Of a stretch of 25,994 nucleotides of DNA, positions 1 to 10,005 are shown piece after piece. The first letter of the stretch is position 1. The number at the start of each line of letters is the position of its first letter. The notes under the pieces were generated by a model. It saw only the letters and a program-made list of their open reading frames with translations, was not told the origin of the DNA and searched no databases. The stretch lies in the NCBI GenBank assembly GCA_001430745.1, contig KQ482003.1:1352200-1378193 (forward strand). Reading direction: 5' to 3'. This DNA comes from Auxenochlorella pyrenoidosa (lineage: Eukaryota > Chlorophyta > Trebouxiophyceae > Chlorellales > Chlorellaceae). The translations under genes were made by a program, and so were the position numbers.

Positions 1-809
1 GGGGGGACGCTCTCCTCTGCTGCCTAAACACTGCACTCCTTGCTCTGCTCGCCTCTGCCTTCTCGCTCTGTGTGCTTCTTCCCAATGCATGCCTTGCATC
101 TTGACAACATGAGCAAGCCCCTCTGATTGCTACCTATAAAATCGTACTACAGCTTGGAAGTCTGGTTGGAGCCTCAAGCATCCAAAACCATGCATTTCTT
201 GGCGCCGCCAGCCCGTCGATACAGTGCACTGCTGCCTATGTACAGCAAACTTGCGGTGGGGGCCTGCCGGGCCGCAGAGGGGCGCCCTTATCCTGAGAGT
301 CAGCCTTGTGTTCCCTTTTTTAGTAATTGCCTAGCTTCATTTCGTCTTACAAGTTCCTGCATGGTCTTTGGACGTCTCCAATAAAAAAGAGTGGCTGTCG
401 TGCACGCCACGTGGCCCAGCCGGTGAGTTGGCAGCTGCTGCGAGAACGCGGGCTGTCTGAAAGGTATGCTACGGTGTTCGCTTGCGCACCCCCGATTTTC
501 CTGTGCGAACTGCAAAGCCGTTCCGGAGAGCAAGTGTTCACAAACTCTCGAATTGAAACCCTGCACACGGCTCCTGCACATAGGCAGCTCTGTGTGTTGC
601 ACCGCTCGAGTCTCACATAGCCTGGAAAGAGGGGAGGGACAGGCGAGCGTGCTCCTCTGTGCTGCGGTTTTACTTGACGAGGGGTGCACGCCGCCGCGGC
701 TGTGAACACTGCAGTACGCAGCAAAGAGCACGGCGGCAGTTTCGCGCTGCTTGGAGCTGCGTGGACCTGCCTGCAGGCTGCCTTGATGCTCTTTCACTTC
801 TGTCCCACC
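1..809. other. Left-edge non-coding stretch, no gene recognised
   Basis: I see no open frame here with recognisable protein character and no tRNA or rRNA. The frames that stay open are short and change identity with strand. The right end must hold the promoter and 5' leader of the LRR gene whose proposed start is at 810. The left end could be the 3' flank of a gene outside the window. No TATA box stands out. Confidence 0.5.
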
Positions 810-3800
810 ATGGCAACCTTATCATCCTCCTCGTTCTCCTTGCCCTTGCATCAACCAGGCATGGAGGACAGTACGTGCCCACTTCCACGTGGTGTTCTGG
901 CACAACCTCCACACAGCAGAGCAGATCTGGAAGATGGGCACCTTTTGACCCCCCACCAATCAAGCGAGAGGAATCCCACGTGGTGCACTCCAAGTATGAT
1001 GTGCCTAGCCTCTTCAAGATAGCCATTCGCCTGCCTGCCGGCTGGCCAGCCCGCCTGCCTAATCTTCAATCAATATCCTGGGTGCTAAGACTCGGAGCTC
1101 CTGGCTGCTATCTTGCCTGAGGCTGTCGACTGTCTGCCCTGGATGCTACCAGAAGACATCCTTGCCACTTGGACAGCCGCCGTCCTTTCTGCTCCCCAAC
1201 AGGTGTTACAGCTTTGAAGGAGCAGGCCTTTCTGCAGCTGCTAGAGGAGCTGGGCATCCCACCAGCAGTGGATTGGGGCACTGTTGACAGCAAGCTGCAA
1301 CAGCAGTGCGTAGAGGATATGCGCTACATTGCAGTGTCGGCCAAAAGCAGGTTTGGATGCTCCACATCGATATCAATGTCGACGTACATGATGTTGTGAC
1401 ATAGTTGTTCTGAGTCGATTATTGTTGCCAGCCTGAATGCTCAGCAGCACACTCTCAGGAGCAGTTTGCCCTGTGCGGCAGCAGCACACCGAATGATACA
1501 CTCCTCGCCCCTGGTGCAGGAATGATCTTTACAAGCAGTACACTGAGTGCCAGCTGCAGCTGGAGTCCCGCCTGGCAGACCTGGAGCCGGAGACTTGGCA
1601 GCAGGTCGATGAAGAGCCTCTGTTGCTTCAATTGCTAATACAATCACCGGTATCTGCTGCCGTAAAAATTTTCGACCCAGTGCCTTCTTTGGGAGGCTGG
1701 TGGCAGCAGGAATTACCAGCAAGTGCTGCATGATGGGGTGCCTGATGTGGCACAGAAGGTACGAGCACTGGGGTGCACAAACACGACCCAGCATTTTCCT
1801 GCCCTTGCAGGTGCAGCGCCAGCTGGCAGGCAGCAGTGAAGATGCTCCGCTGCTCAGCCTGGGCATTCACAGCAGTGAGCTAGTCGAGCTGCCGGCCTGC
1901 ATCGGCCGTCTGGGCACCCTGCAGACACTCGATCTGTCGGGCTGCACCAGCTTGCAGCGGCTGCCATCCAGCATTTGCCAGCTCAGCAGCCTGCAAGTGC
2001 TCAGCCTGTCAAGCTGCGAGTGGCTTGAGCGGCTGCCGTCCTCTCTGGGTGACCTCAGCAGCCTGCAGATGCTCGATCTGTCCAGCTGCATCAGCCTGGA
2101 GCGGCTGCCATCCAGCATCGGCCGGCTCAGCAGCCTGCAAGTGCTGAGCCTGTCCGGCTGCTCGTGGCTGGAGCGGCTGCCATCCTCCCTGGGTGACCTC
2201 AGCAGCCTGCAGATGCTTGACCTATCCGGCTGCACCCTTCTGCTGCCCTCTGACGAGCAGCTCAGGAGCCTGCAGAGGCCGGCAGAGGCGCGACTGGCTG
2301 CGCAGCAGCTGTGGGCGGCCATCAGGAGCGAGCAGAAGCAGCAGTCGATCATGGAGGCCGGCGGCGCAGACAGGCTCGTGGGCGTCCTGGCCAGTGAGGA
2401 CGCAGGTGACCCCCTCCGTGCTAGCATCTGCAGCATTGTCAGGGTGCTGGCCTGCAACCTCACCTACTGCAGCAGGCTTGCTGCAGCTGGCGCCGGCCCT
2501 GTCCTTTTGCGCCTGTTCTGCCGGGATGACTTTTGCAGCGACGGATTGGCACAACAGCGAGCTGCCCCCGGGCGGGCGCTGCTTCAAATGTCAGCCTTTA
2601 AAGTGAGCCCACCCAGACTGGTTTTGCATGCCCTGTGTGCTTGCTCCCTGCATGGGGTGCTTGCCTGGGCTACCTGTCTGGGAGCTTCATGCCCAGCCGG
2701 CCTGCCCGCCTGCTGCTCTGCTGCTTTCGCGCCGGCCTTTTCTCTCGTGCAGACCAGCTTGCTGGTCTTGGGCGCCCATCAGAACTTTCTGCTTTTGACT
2801 TCTGCCTCACAAGCGGACTGTTGCAGTGCCAGGCCCTGATTATTAACACCAGTTGCCCACCGTATGACACCATCACTTGCATTCAGACGGTTGCCACTTC
2901 GCTTGTCCAAGCCGGCGGCATAAAGCAGCTCAAACAATGCATTGACTCCATCGTCACATCGGGCAGGTGGAAAAATGTGGGGACCAAGCAGCTGCAGATT
3001 GCTGGCGAGCTGGTGGCTTGCCTGCTAAACAAGCAAGCGCCGCCCCACAGCAGGTAAGCAAACAGTGCAGTGTGCCCCATGACTCGACTCTGCTTTGGCT
3101 TGCTTTCCTGCTTCTGGGCTGTGCATGCTGAAATTGCAGTGCCAGCTCTGCTTTACATAGACCATCGCTAAGTTTTGCCTGTGCTCTGCTTGCAGCCACT
3201 GCACTCTGCCAAACATCCCATCCACAATCGTGTGCTGGCTCAACTCCCCTGCTTGCAGAGAGCATCTGAAGCTGGCCAGCCTGGCTGTTGACAAGGTAGC
3301 CTCCATCCAGTACGGCATGCAGGCGGCAGGTGGACAAGATGTTTTGGATGCGTTTGTAGACGTTGAGCTGACTGTGGCGCTGACTGCATATGGTGAGCTG
3401 AGGCGCCAAGACGGGTTGTCTGAGCAGTTGGGAACTAGAAAGTGTGTCACTTTGCAATGCTGAAGAGCAGAGCTGATTGTGCGGCAATGCGTCCAGCGGT
3501 TGCATTGATGCCGGTCTGTAGCTGTGCACTAAGCGTTCTCGTTCTGAAAGGTGCATATCGTTGTTCGCTGTTGCTCCCAAACAGGCAAGGACGATAAACC
3601 ATCCGCCTCCGCTTCACAACCATCAGCAGCTCAGGCGGGCAACACAGGCACTGGCATCATATCGCACAGAATTAGTGGACTCTTGGAAGACGTAGAAGGT
3701 GGGCAGCTCCTAGCCATGGTTCACTCATCAACTCATTTTGGCGTTTGCACTGGCAGAGGGCAGAGCGCATAAACAGAGGGGGCACAGCCTTCAGTTGTGC

Positions 3801-4420
3801 CAGAATGTGTGCGTGCGTGCGTGCTTTGCGCCGCCCGACATGTCAAGCGCCCCTTGATGCTTGCCTGCGTTGAGACAATCCGGCTACATGCAGTAACCTG
3901 GGCCCTTGATTCTGCAGATGATGCCTTCGCTGCAATTGCAACTAAAAGTGCAAAAATCAGCGGCAAGCCTGCCCATTTCATTGGTGTGAAGAATGCCACG
4001 AAGCAGCCCTTCTGGGTGACTGCCACACGCCTGGATCCCAAGCGTCGGCTCACAGATTTCACGTTCAACCTCGACTTAAGGGGCGCAGTAGGTGTCGCCC
4101 TTGGGTATCAACTCATGGCTGCATTCTCGCCACAGGAGGGGTTTGTGGATGCAGGCGACACTCAGTATTTCTACCTCGACGGTGACAACGACGGCGGCAC
4201 TGTGGAGGCTGGGCGCCGGCGCAACAATGTTGAACTCCGGCGGTGGGTGCAATCTGGCCGCGTCTGGATAGTACGCGCCAACATGTTCCCACATGACACA
4301 CCGCTCGGCATCAAGGCAGTTGTGGCATCTGCTGTTGTTGCGGGGGCATCTGCTCTTTTTTTGGGCATATGCCAGCTTCTGGGGCGCCCGCAACGCATGA
4401 GGGAGACCCGCAGCCCATGA
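810..4420 (+). CDS. LRR plus armadillo-like protein with C-terminal membrane anchor
   Basis: The model is exons 810-870, 1203-1350, 1520-1604, 1681-1758, 1811-2602, 2827-3053, 3259-3392, 3585-3698 and 3918-4420, giving 713 residues; all junction phases agree. Residues 20-124 are predicted helical and match no family I know. Residues about 136-266 hold five 24-residue leucine-rich repeats of the plant-like type (L..LPSSIG.LSSLQ.LDLS.C). Residues about 280-510 are Ala/Leu-rich helices of armadillo character (e.g. GGADRLVGVLA, AGGIKQLKQCI). A linker and a mixed domain follow. A hydrophobic segment at about 678-700 leaves only about 11 basic residues after it, which fits a tail anchor. No NB-ARC or TIR domain is visible, so it is not a standard NLR. 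The exons from 1203 on are well supported. The start at 810 (context CCACCATGG, donor GTACGT, matching phase) is less sure. The function is unknown; an LRR/ARM scaffold on a membrane is inference. Confidence 0.75.
871..1202 (+). other. Intron 1 of the LRR gene, possibly hiding another exon
   Basis: This 332-nt interval is spliced out in the proposed model (donor GTACGT at 871, acceptor CCCCAACAG ending at 1202). It contains a short coding-like stretch beginning at 883 (FHVVFWHNLHTAEQIWK) and another at about 1090-1200 (PEDILATWTAAVLSAP). I could not connect either with acceptable splice sites and phase. They may be exonic in another isoform or chance. Confidence 0.35.
1995..2226 (+). repeat. 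144-bp internal duplication of two LRR units
   Basis: Repeats spanning CTGCAAGTGCT at 1991 and again at 2135 are offset by exactly 144 bp, i.e. two 24-residue LRRs. The two copies differ at few positions, and several differences are synonymous. The protein shows the same alternation: repeats ending in 'LQVLSLS.C' alternate with repeats ending in 'LQMLDLS.C'. This points to recent expansion by unequal exchange of a two-repeat unit. Confidence 0.75.
3809..3824. repeat. (GTGC)n microsatellite in intron 8 of the LRR gene
   Basis: About four perfect units of the tetranucleotide GTGC/TGCG lie within the intron 3699-3917. The repeat is non-coding in the model. Confidence 0.8.
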
Positions 4421-6203
4421 TGCCTGCAACAAGATGGCACTCCGGCACACGCAGCACAGCTGTCCAGGCAGCATCAACTAGCGGGCAGCTTGTTGTGCCT
4501 GCATGCTTTGACAGGCTGAGCCCAGCCTAAATCAGCCAGCTGGCAGGATGGCACGTGCCCACAGCATCCCTTGCTCATTTGTGTACCTTTCTCTGCTGCC
4601 CCTTCATATTCCGCTTTCTGTCTCGTCCCATCAATACTTTGCTGTCCATGCGTTCTTTTGCCGCTGAGGCCCTGTCTGTCATCAGTTGTGCCTTGTGTGG
4701 TCCTGCCCATGAACCTTACTCTCAGCTCGAGGCTGTAGACTAATAACTGCTAGCAGCGCTGCTAGCATGGTGTCCCTTTTTCCGAAGCGTTTCTGGCAGC
4801 TGAGGCCTTCCTCCACGTGAAAAACAGTTCTGAAGTATTGCGCAGCGGGCTTTTCCCCCTCCCCGTCAATGCCTGGGCTGTCAATGCCCACATGGTCTCC
4901 CACCTGGCCCAATATTTCTTGAGCTGCTGACGGCTTTCTTCCCCTGCAGCGTTTTTGTCCACATGTGCCGGTATGATGCCATGCAAGATTCCCATGCAAA
5001 AGCTATACGATTTGTGGTCTTCTGTGCTTCTAACTGCAGCAATGTGTGCTCGTCCACAAAAGTTCAACAGGAGAGCACACTAGGGGCAGCCTCTTGCATG
5101 AGCAGCTGGCAGGAGGGAAGGATTGCCGTGCATGCCTCACGCTTGCCAACGTTGGCTCAGTTAACTGAGCCTTGCTCGTGCGCCTGCAAACCATGCGCCT
5201 GGTCAGCTGTTGGAGTGACAGGAAGCAGCACAAGCTGCCAGGCATGCAGCTAGGTTCGGTGCTGGAACACCCGCGATTCAGCTCTCCCGCTGCTCCAGCG
5301 GTCAGGCGAAGGCGCCGCCGCACGTGCACTTTGCCTGCGCCAGGCCCACAAGCCGCCGCACATCGTCCTCCGACGCAAAGGGGCGGCCGGAGGCGCCCCG
5401 CGGCGGTGGGGTGCGCAGCGCCACAGTGCGTTCAAATCAGGTGTGACATCAGTTTTGGTCGAGGCTGCACATGCCGCTTGCGAAGCGCTCATGCAGACAG
5501 GGTCCCTGGTATCCACTGCATGCAGCACTGATGCCACTTGTGGTGCACCCCTTCATCCCTTGCACTTCTCAGCGCGCCCCGCATGCTGTGCACTCAATTC
5601 CTGAACGTACCTCAGGATACCTGGTAGGTGGTGCCCTTGGGCATCAGTCGGTGCAGGGCCCTTGGAGGCTGCGCAGGCATGCGCCTCGGCAGGGCAAATG
5701 CAGGCAGCAAGGCGGATTGGATTTGGATGGATTATCTTTTCAAGCCTCTGGAGTTGAATGTTCATCGAATTGACGTCTTACGCAGCTAAGGATGATGCAC
5801 TTCCCTCATGCACCATCCCTGATGCTTCACCGCTAGCAGACGGCATCGTGCCCCTTGCAAACTTTGCCCCCGGCACACGGCATCGTGCCACCTCCCTGGA
5901 GCGCTCCCAAGCTATCTCTTTTTCGTTTGTTCAAGGGTCTTATTGCGCCATCAAGTGGGCACAGTGAAAAGAAGGGAGCAATGTGAGCGGCTCTTCGGCA
6001 CCCACGGCCACAGCGCGGAGGGAGTTGTGCCCTGCAGATCAGCCCCACCGCCGGCCCTCTGCGCCGCCTATGATTGTCCCCTGGCCCGTCGTGTTGCGCA
6101 AGGCTGAGCTCCCCCCTTCTTTCATACACAACAATCCTTCCATTTCATCGCTTCAATCCTTCTGCTGCCATGCACATGTACTGCACCGTGTAGAACGCTC
6201 TCC
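4421..6203. other. Gene-poor gap between two convergent genes
   Basis: About 1.8 kb holds the 3' flanks of the LRR gene and TRM6. I see no frame with sustained protein-like composition except a GC-rich island at about 5290-5440, listed separately. I found no TGTAA close behind the LRR stop at 4420. No RNA gene is recognised. Confidence 0.5.
5302..5433 (-). other. Orphan coding-like segment, possible gene relic
   Basis: On the minus strand 43 codons read like real protein (…FASEDDVRRLVGLAQAKC…) and end in TGA at 5302-5304, inside a GC-rich island that contrasts with the DNA around it. There is an in-frame stop two codons upstream and no AG between it and the segment. It therefore cannot be spliced as a last exon in the ordinary way. 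It may be a decayed gene fragment or chance. No family is recognised. Confidence 0.25.
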
Positions 6204-6208
6204 TTACA
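6204..6208 (-). terminator. Probable algal poly(A) signal (TGTAA) of TRM6
   Basis: TTACA on the plus strand is TGTAA on the minus strand, 116 nt beyond the TRM6 stop codon. UGUAA is the usual poly(A) signal of green algae, and the distance is reasonable for a 3' UTR. Confidence 0.55.
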
Positions 6209-6323
6209 CATGTGACCTCTCATTTGAGTTTAATGAGCAAGCTGCTGGGACCTGTTCACATGCAGCCATGCAGAAGAGCGTGCGGGCCCGCCACCGCTGC
6301 GAGCACTGTGCTCGAGCAGCCAC

Positions 6324-8761
6324 CTACTGCCGCTGCCGCTTCCCGTTGGACTGCTGCTGCCCCTGCTGCCCCTGCTGCTGCTGCTGCTGCTTGCGGGCGC
6401 TGGGCGCCAGCACCGTGCCTGACAGGATGAAGCCGCCGCCGTGATTCATGTTCATAGTGGGGTGGGTGCGCAGCGGCAGCACCTGCCACAAGAGGGAGAA
6501 GCCGGGTGCAGGCGGGGGGGGCTGCTGTCGAGACGAGGACCGCCGGCTCTGGGTTGCACGAGTATCAAGCGCCGCGGGCACCGGGTGTGCTGCATGCGGC
6601 CGCCACTGCACGGCACACCCGCAGCGGCGGCAGGGCGCTGGCAGGCAGCGAGGGCGGGCCCGGCCCGCGGCCCACCTGCATCTCCCGCCACCAGCACTCC
6701 TGCAGAGCCAGGTTGGCCACCTCACCCCGGCCGCGCAGCGCATCCAACGCCTCGGCCAGCGGGTGCTGCCAGGGGCTGAAGACGGCCAGCGAGGCGGAGG
6801 GGGCCAGCAGGGGCAGGACGTGCCGCACCAGCGCCAGCGGGCTCAGCGAGCTGGCCGCCAATATGCAGCAGTTGAAGGGCGGGCCCGGGGCCTGCTGCGC
6901 CTGCTGGGGCTGCTGCGCGGGTGCCGCAGCGCCGCCTTGGACCTCCATCGGCTCGCCCCCCTCGCCGGCCGCCTGCTGCTCCTGCTGCTGCTGCTGCTGC
7001 TCGGCTGGCGCTTCCTCCGCCGCTGCCTGCTGCTCCTGCTGCTCGGCCGGCTTGCCCGCCGCCTCCTCTTGCCCGTCAGCCGCCGCTGCCGGCTGCTGCT
7101 GCTCCGCGGCCGCGGGCTGCGCTTCTTCCCCCGCCCGCCGCGCCTCCCCCAGCAGCTCGTGCAGCGGCGCCAAGCGCAGCGCGGCGCGCTGCCCCGCCGG
7201 GAAGTTCATGTGCCGCCAGGCGTCGAGCGCGGGGCGCTTGGCCCCGGGGCCGCCCGCCCAGGCCGACACCACGCAGCCGGCCGAGCCGGCGCCCAGCCGC
7301 TCCAGCGCCGCCGCGCCCACCAGCCCCCCGCAGCCCTCCACCACCAGCACCCGGGCGTGTGGCCCCACGTTGCCCAGGCTGAGCAGCAGGGCCAGGGCGT
7401 CTGCCCGCAGGTAGCCGGTCTTGGCGGGGGAGTTTGCAAAGTAGGCCTCGCACACGGCTGCGGCGGTGGGGCGCCGCACAGTGGCCACCTGGATGTACTT
7501 TTTGGCCTTCTTCTTCCTGCGCGCGGTTCAAGGGGCGGGCACAGCGGAGTCGGGGGCGTGAAGGTGGGGCGGCCAGGCCGGGGCGGTGCCCCGCGCGCCG
7601 CCTGGGCGCCCTGTGACCCTTTGCAGCAACAGCCGCCGGAGTGCAGCACGGCAGCGGGGGCTGTACGGGGAGCCGGGCCGGGGGCAGGCTCGCCTGTACT
7701 TCTCCTGCGAGAACTCGGTCTTGTTGGCAAAGGTGGCCGAGTTGGCGGTGAGGGCGGCCACAATGTCGGCGCCGGTCTTGCCGTCGGCCTGCGCCGCCGG
7801 GTGGGGGCGGGGTTGGGTGTGTGTGGCCGCGGTTCAGCGCACCCACAGACTGCAGGGCTGCCCTGCAAGGCCTCGATGCCCTGCAGCAGGGCGGGGCCGC
7901 CAGGGCGGGAGGGCGACAGCGCCCAGCTGCCCCGTGCGGCAGCAAGGGAAGGACACGGCTCCCGCCGTGCCCTCGCCGGCAAGTCGAATCCACCCGGGGG
8001 GCCCTGGCTGCTGCCCAGCGGCAGGCTCGCCTTCATGGCCTCAATGTCCTCTGCAGACAGGGCCTGGTGGGCAAACCCCGCGTCCACCAGCCCGGCGTTG
8101 GTGCGGGTGTTGAAGTCGGGGCCGTCGGGCAGGTCCCAGTCAGACAGGGGCACGCTGCGGGGTGGGGAGAGGGCAGTGAAGTGTGGATGGGAGGGGCACG
8201 GCAGACCGTACTTGGGGGCTCTGTTCACCGGCGGCGCGGGAGGGGGATCAACATGGAATGGAGAGATCGTATACAGGAAGACCATGTTGCAGCAGCACGA
8301 TGGAACAGAGCTGTCAAGGCAAGAAAACAGCGCAGGTGTTGGTCCTTCGGCGGCAGCGGCGATGGCGGCGGCAAGTGGCAGCAGCACTTACTACTCGGTG
8401 CGCTCCAGCGAGTTCCCGTTTGCGCTCAGGGCGAACATGGAGCCGTACGGGCAGCCCACCAGGGCGGCAGCGGAGCAAAACACCTTGCCCAGCTTGACTT
8501 TGCTGCGGGCAGGGTTGCATCGGTGTTGCATCGGGGGAGGTGCTTCGTCAACAAACTAATCAAGTGATTGGATGACGCTCGGTATAAAGGGAGCATACTG
8601 GAGAGCTCGTTCCGACACTCCCTTGCTGCATATGGCTTCCCGCGTCTCTCCCGCTCTGCGCACGTGTTCTTATCCACCGTGATGAGTGCCTGGCGGTCTC
8701 CATTGATGTCCCAGATGACAGTGTCCCCCTCCCGCACCACTGCAGGATAGGCGCTCGTCAT
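6324..8761 (-). CDS. TRM6: tRNA (adenine-58-N1)-methyltransferase non-catalytic subunit TRM6
   Basis: TRM6/Gcd10 pairs with the catalytic subunit TRM61 to make 1-methyladenosine at position 58 of tRNAs, in the nucleus. It binds tRNA but lacks SAM-binding catalysis. The exons in transcript order are 8761-8664, 8502-8392, 8154-8031, 7788-7694, 7516-6676 and 6482-6324: 475 residues, close to yeast and human lengths. Diagnostic segments are the N-terminal VREGDTVIWDINGD, then VGCPYGSMFAL, AHQALSAEDIEAMK, NSATFANKTEFSQEKY, the decayed Rossmann segment GNVGPHARVLVVEGCGGL (residues about 191-208), and the C-terminal VLPLRTHPTMNMNHGGGF. Residues 273-354 are a Q/A/E-rich insertion, and the tail is Gln-rich. 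Two of the five introns start with GC. It is transcribed away from the cysteine-rich cluster, with about 1.2 kb between the two starts. Confidence 0.93.
6346..6390 (-). repeat. CAG-rich tract encoding the Gln-rich C-terminal tail of TRM6
   Basis: The last exon of TRM6 carries interrupted CAG triplets that encode runs of glutamine broken by glycine, followed by a short basic end (NGKRQRQ). Orthologues usually end near the GGGF.LSG motif, so this tail is an extension. Confidence 0.8.
6883..7128 (-). repeat. Low-complexity Q/A/E insertion inside TRM6
   Basis: The segment encodes residues 273-354 of TRM6, almost entirely Gln, Ala, Glu, Pro and Gly, with a CAG run near 6970-7000. It separates the two halves of the degenerate methyltransferase fold (after HELLGEARRAG, before FNCCILAASSLSPLALVRHV). 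It stays in frame across the whole tract. Confidence 0.85.
7517..7693 (-). other. GC-AG intron in TRM6
   Basis: The exon ends TACAG and the intron begins GCGAGC; the acceptor is CGCGCAG. Splicing here joins FSQEKY-R-KKKAKKYIQV, which matches the conserved TRM6 spacing (human has QEKYIQKKKAKY). No GT donor gives that join. Confidence 0.8.
7789..8030 (-). other. GC-AG intron in TRM6
   Basis: The donor is AAG followed by GCGAGC. Splicing gives EDIEAMK-ADGKTGADIVAAL, which aligns without gaps to the human segment EIEKLKQEGVSGQEIIQAL. Reading on past the donor gives a Gly/Pro-rich stretch unlike the family. Confidence 0.75.
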
Positions 8762-9690
8762 ATTGCCGTCTTTGCGCGCTGCAATAGGATTGTCCCCTCA
8801 AGAGATGCAAGGCGACTGTTGTACAATGGCAAAGGACAGAGAGGGCGCCCGGTGTGCAGCAGCTGCTGCGAGCGCTGGGGCGGTGGGCAGTCCTCGCGAT
8901 GAACTTTGTCAATCACCACTATCCAACCCCTCCCCTCCCTTGCTGCAGTACGCCCAGACAGCTGCATGAGCACGTTGCAATGATGTTTGCTTTGCATTTA
9001 CGCTTCAAGCAAGAAAGGCTGTGGCGGTGGCGGCCGCGGCAGCGCCTTGCGTTCATCCCTAGCCAGCTTGTCCCTCTGAATGCCTCGCACAAAAGTTTTG
9101 CTGTGCTGCGTGTTATGCTCAGTGCACCCAATGCACCACAGGCAGCAGCATGCGTCAGCGGCATGCAACTCCTTTCACATTTCATCTCGCCGCCCCAGCG
9201 CGAATGCATTCTGGAGGTGGCATGCTGTGCAGCTGCTGCCTTTCATAGCGGGCGCTACAGGATGCTGTGGGTCCCGAGCGCCTGCACACCTTTTCTTTAC
9301 AGGGGTGCTGGCCAGCCTGCTGCCAGCTCCAGACGAACTGCAGACGACCTGTGCATGAGTGCTGTATGGAACTCCTGGCTTCAGCAATCGGCAGCAGTCT
9401 TGAGTGCTGAACCCAATGAGGCAGATGCCGGAATTTGCGGTGAGCTTGCCGTGGCGTGCGCACCGCAGCCTGATCAGCCAGTCAGCCAGCTCATGAGCAG
9501 GAGGGGATCCGGATCTGTAATGGCGCCAGCAGGCCTCATCGATGGCCTCAGGCGCCAACATGCCCCTCTCTACAAAGCTAGCTTTTGGGGGGAACGTCCT
9601 GTGAGCATTAGCTGTAGGACACGGCTTTTAGGCATCTACACAGTGTGCCAGCTGATGCTGCATAACTGCAAAGCGCATGGCAGCCTGTTC
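8762..9690. other. Intergenic region between divergent TRM6 and cysteine-rich copy 1
   Basis: No convincing gene. It must contain the TRM6 promoter at its left end and distal upstream DNA of the cysteine-rich copy 1 at its right. No TATA box or known operator is apparent. Confidence 0.5.
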
Positions 9691-10005
9691 GGTGCTTGCT
9701 CACAGCCGCGCCACACGAGCATGCAGCGCGGGGCACCAGACAGCCATGCTGCATTGCCGAGCATCTCTTGAGGCTGCTCAACGGCTTCAGCCACTTGGTT
9801 CAATTGTCTGAAAGGCCAGGAATGTCGCAGCACAAGCAGATAGATGAATACATGCCCGTGGGACGGGCAGGCATGCAAGGCGGTGCTGGCTACATGCTGC
9901 TGCCGGGGAATCAGCCACACTCTCTTTTACGGTTCTGGGCCTCCGGCAAGCCCGCACTAGCTCTCTGTGCAACTTGCGAGGTCTCGGGGCCTGGCCCGGC
10001 GCGCC
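9691..10005 (+). promoter_or_regulatory. Upstream block of cysteine-rich copy 1, shared with copy 3
   Basis: This block aligns patchily with the DNA before copy 3 (16911-17236). Shared stretches include GCTCACAGCCGCGCC, CATGCAGCGC, CCATGCTGC and ACGGCTTCAGCC. A conserved TACGGTTC element lies about 75 nt before the start codon. It is probably promoter and 5' leader duplicated with the gene; regulatory function is inference. Confidence 0.6.

Noticed and set aside
1867..2463. Minus-strand repeat protein opposite the LRR exon
   Set aside because: It mirrors the LRR repeat in antisense (repeated DRSSICRLLRSPREDG). The plus strand has the real LRR consensus.
2753..2826. Earlier acceptor for LRR-gene exon 6 (after TCTCTCGTGCAG)
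   Set aside because: With the phase-0 donor at 2603 it leads to a stop at about 2837. The acceptor at 2826 keeps the frame into a clear armadillo-like exon.
5981..6120. Possible short gene beginning near 5981
   Set aside because: The ATG there is followed at once by TGA, and the open frame beyond has no conserved features or splice context.
6448..8559. Very long open frame on the plus strand across TRM6
   Set aside because: It is an antisense shadow produced by GC-rich coding DNA. The minus strand carries conserved TRM6 motifs with proper introns, and the plus-strand translation is low-complexity Arg/Gly/Leu with no family character.
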